From positions 1,922,001 to 1,986,000 of the forward strand of contig NZ_JADJTF010000001.1 in assembly GCF_016711335.1 (NCBI RefSeq): a stretch of DNA of 64,000 nt, given 5' to 3'. The position numbers and the translations under genes are program-made. The number at the start of each line of letters is the position of its first letter. The stretch's first letter is position 1. The notes beneath the pieces were generated by a model. The model saw only the letters and a list, made by a program, of their open reading frames with translations. It did not search any database and was not told the DNA's origin. The stretch comes from Thiofilum sp. (GTDB lineage Bacteria > Pseudomonadota > Gammaproteobacteria > Thiotrichales > Thiotrichaceae). Below are positions 61,988-64,000 of the stretch, one piece after another.

Positions 61988-63067
61988 TTATTTAAAAGGG
62001 TATTTAGTACTGAATAGACTGGTTTCAGGTTCTGAAAGTGCTTTTTTGAGATTGGCTTGTTTTTCTAATAGCTCCGCTTCCATCAGCAGAGTATCTAAAT
62101 CATCTTGCAGCGATTTACCACTTAACACCTCTTCATCTAAATCAAATGAGCTAGGAGGATTCAGCATAAAATCCAAATGCTTAGCTTGAGAACTAATGTC
62201 TGTAGTACCAAACTTATTAAAATCTAATTTTTCGATAGGAGTGTCATTGATGGGGGTTTTTGGCTCTATCTTAAGCAGTGCTTCTAGCTCTGGTAAGGTG
62301 CTCTCACTAAGTGGTTGGGCTTCAACCTCGGCTACAGTTGGCTCCTCAACCGTTTCATCCATCGTTGCAACATAGGCTGCTTCTGGCGCATCTTCACTGG
62401 TGGTGTCATCAACTACAAGGTCAGTGCTAACGTTTTCGCTTTCCTCTAGTGTGGCTGGAGCTGTTGCGCTTGCGACATTAGGAGCAGTAGTGCCTGTGTC
62501 TGTCTCAACACTGTCAGCAGTGGCTGAAGCCTCAGCGACTGAAGTTTCAGTGACCTGACTTTCAGCGACTGGAGTCTCAGTGACTGGAGTGGCTGGTGTT
62601 AATGCACTTACCGGCAGATCAAGTGCCGCCGCAATTTTTTGTAAGCGCGAACGCACCTGCTTTTCTTGCTCAAAATCATTAAGTAGTAGCTCTAATTCAT
62701 ACACATAATGCACGCGAGCATTAAGGAGCTGGCCGCGTGTGAGCAAGGGTTGGATTAAGTCCAATGCGGCTTTAGTATTTTTTTGGCTGATATGATCACT
62801 AATCGTATCAATCGAGGTCACTAAGGTCTGGCAGTCTTGTTGTACGGCAGTAGCACGGGCTTGTTCGAGTGTGGCGGGCGAATCGGCTGCTTCTACCTCC
62901 CCCTCAGAAGCAGGTGCAACTAGGGAATTAATGTCTTGTTTAAATTGTTGAATTCTAGTTTGGCGCTCCAGAATACTGTGGGTATTTGCTCTAGATTGTG
63001 CCATTAAGTCATTAATAGCCTGCTCAATCGAGGCTTGGAGTTGTTGTGAGTAGGTTGGATTAAACAT
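61988..63067 (-). CDS. Acidic, low-complexity protein of unknown function
   Basis: A 359-residue protein without a signal peptide. Residues 1-145 are helical/coiled (TRIQQFKQDINSL; HYVYELELLLNDFEQEKQVR). The middle (~160-270) is a Thr/Glu/Val/Ala repeat region (TETPVAESQVTETSVAE). The C-terminus is acidic, with LDTLLMEAELLEKQANLKKAL. ATG at 63067 with AGGGG upstream is preferred over a TTG at 63085. Possibly a polar or structural protein; no family recognised. Confidence 0.6.
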   Translation of the reverse strand: MFNPTYSQQLQASIEQAINDLMAQSRANTHSILERQTRIQQFKQDINSLVAPASEGEVEAADSPATLEQARATAVQQDCQTLVTSIDTISDHISQKNTKAALDLIQPLLTRGQLLNARVHYVYELELLLNDFEQEKQVRSRLQKIAAALDLPVSALTPATPVTETPVAESQVTETSVAEASATADSVETDTGTTAPNVASATAPATLEESENVSTDLVVDDTTSEDAPEAAYVATMDETVEEPTVAEVEAQPLSESTLPELEALLKIEPKTPINDTPIEKLDFNKFGTTDISSQAKHLDFMLNPPSSFDLDEEVLSGKSLQDDLDTLLMEAELLEKQANLKKALSEPETSLFSTKYPFK

Positions 63068-63250
63068 AGTTGCCCCTAAGCTCAAGTAGTTATAATAGTG
63101 TTATAGCGAGTGAGGTATACCTTACATAGTTTGGGTATCATACGGGTTGCAAATTAATTAAGTATTAATGTTAGCTTTTGGCTTTAGTTTATTAGAATAC
63201 ACGATCACTTTTAAGTGATTATTTAGTTAGCAGTAGTTAAAGGAATAGCG

Positions 63251-64000
63251 TTGATTTTAAATCACTTTATCACCAAACATCCTAAATGGGTGGTGCTCAC
63301 TGGAGCGGGAGTGAGTCTATCGTCGGGCATTCCGACTTATCGAGATGAAAAAGGTGAGTGGCAACGCTCAAAACCTATTCAACATCAAGAGTTTATTCAA
63401 AGTGCCTATGTACGTCGGCGCTATTGGGCAAGATCGTTATTAGGTTGGTCGACAGTGGCTTTAGCCGAACCCAACCCTGCACATTTTGCCTTAGCGGAAT
63501 TAGAGCGGCGGGGTCAGATTGAGCTATTAATCAGCCAAAATGTTGATAATTTGCATCAGCGAGCCGGTAGTCAAAAGGTGGTAGATCTACATGGTAATCT
63601 GAGCCGTGTAGTATGTTTAAGTTGTGGCACATTAAGCAGTCGAGCTGAGTTACAAAAAATTATGTATGAAGCCAATCCCCATTTTGCAGAGTTAGTGGCT
63701 GAGACTCGCCCCGATGGTGATGCTAATGTGGAAGGTGAGATTATCGAGCAATTTAAGCCCCCTTATTGCGCGGTTTGTGGTGGAGATTTAATGCCCGACG
63801 TGGTGTTTTTCGGTGGCACTGTTCCTAGCGCAAGGGTTGAGACCTGTATGCAGGCATTAGAACAAGCGGATGCTTTAGTGGTGATCGGTAGTTCGCTTAA
63901 GGTCTATTCCGGTTATCGTTTTTGTGTCAAGGCAAAGGAGCTGAATAAGCCTATTGCCTTAATTAATCCGGGCTGGACGCGAGCCGATGACTTAGCACAA
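63251..64000 (+). CDS. Sir2-family NAD-dependent protein deacylase (partial)
   Basis: The gene runs off the right end after 250 codons. It shows GAGVSLSSGIPTYRD (NAD-binding), the catalytic QNVDNLHQRAG and DLHGN. The zinc cysteines are in CLSCG and CAVCG, with PDVVFFGG, VIGSSLKVY and LINPG completing the Rossmann fold. This places it in the class II/SIRT4-like bacterial sirtuins. The start is TTG with AAAGGA upstream. It probably deacylates proteins using NAD+. Confidence 0.9.
   Translation, partial: MILNHFITKHPKWVVLTGAGVSLSSGIPTYRDEKGEWQRSKPIQHQEFIQSAYVRRRYWARSLLGWSTVALAEPNPAHFALAELERRGQIELLISQNVDNLHQRAGSQKVVDLHGNLSRVVCLSCGTLSSRAELQKIMYEANPHFAELVAETRPDGDANVEGEIIEQFKPPYCAVCGGDLMPDVVFFGGTVPSARVETCMQALEQADALVVIGSSLKVYSGYRFCVKAKELNKPIALINPGWTRADDLAQ

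Noticed and set aside
1..64000. tRNA, rRNA and replication-origin features
   Set aside because: No cloverleaf with a conserved T-arm, no rRNA segment and no DnaA-box cluster was recognised by eye; a tRNAscan/Infernal run would be decisive.

Overview
The window looks like a chromosomal segment of a gammaproteobacterium, most likely a Thiothrix/Leucothrix-type member of the Thiotrichales. This rests on moderate-to-low GC, the classical gammaproteobacterial mrcA | pilMNOPQ-aroK-aroB neighbourhood, a large periplasmic redox gene set and abundant metacaspase-type genes. The genus is an inference from gene content only; no rRNA or tRNA gene was recognised.

Layout. 1-20.9 kb is mostly core: the end of an AI-2E/PerM-type permease, uvrB, a class I aminotransferase with an alpha/beta hydrolase, mrcA (PBP1A) divergent from the type IV pilus operon pilMNOPQ, then aroK, aroB and dgt, a cytochrome b561, and a ubiC / 8-oxoguanine-deaminase-like / BMP-lipoprotein-like operon. 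21-27.9 kb is an accessory island. It holds an AAA-ATPase/PD-(D/E)XK protein, a TIR protein with a LuxR-like C-terminal HTH, a halohydrin-dehalogenase-like SDR, a decayed second copy of the AAA-ATPase gene next to an IS200-type element, a frameshifted yceI, a HEPN-like protein and a dead PIN-type toxin-antitoxin pair. Two copies of a ~95-bp promoter-bearing repeat each sit directly in front of an accessory gene. 27.9-33.5 kb holds YidB-like, LysM/BON and NlpC/P60 proteins, an arsenate reductase plus ACR3 pump, a lipoprotein and a hydrolase. 33.6-42.4 kb is a complete methylcitrate-cycle operon (gntR-prpB-prpC-acnD-prpF-prpE) with two candidate GntR operators upstream and G/C-rich palindromic repeats between genes.

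42.6-47.3 kb is a four-gene, AT-rich operon encoding two metacaspase-type peptidases, a CHAT (caspase-like) protease fused through a membrane helix to an FGE-sulfatase/lectin-like domain, and a small Cys-ended protein. It is a good candidate for a caspase-type defence or programmed-death module. 47.6-48.0 kb contains gene debris.

48.0-59.7 kb is the second notable system. A sensor kinase with a haem-binding CxxCH in its sensor domain and an NtrC-type sigma-54 activator are encoded divergently from an operon. That operon has an exact -24/-12 promoter and upstream inverted repeats. It encodes a small exported protein, an exported protein in which every third residue over ~400 residues is methionine, a pentahaem cytochrome c, a Tat-exported DmsA-like molybdoenzyme, its 4x[4Fe-4S] partner, a TorD chaperone and a ferredoxin-type protein. 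I propose a periplasmic methionine-oxidation/reduction (oxidant-scavenging) or metal-handling system. An IS4-type element with perfect inverted repeats and a 9-bp target duplication sits exactly behind the last stop codon. The window ends with a lipoprotein, an acidic hypothetical protein and the start of a Sir2 deacylase gene.

A 123-bp structured repeat occurs twice (184-306 and 31756-31878), aligns without gaps (101/123 identical by my count), and keeps a long terminal stem through compensatory changes.
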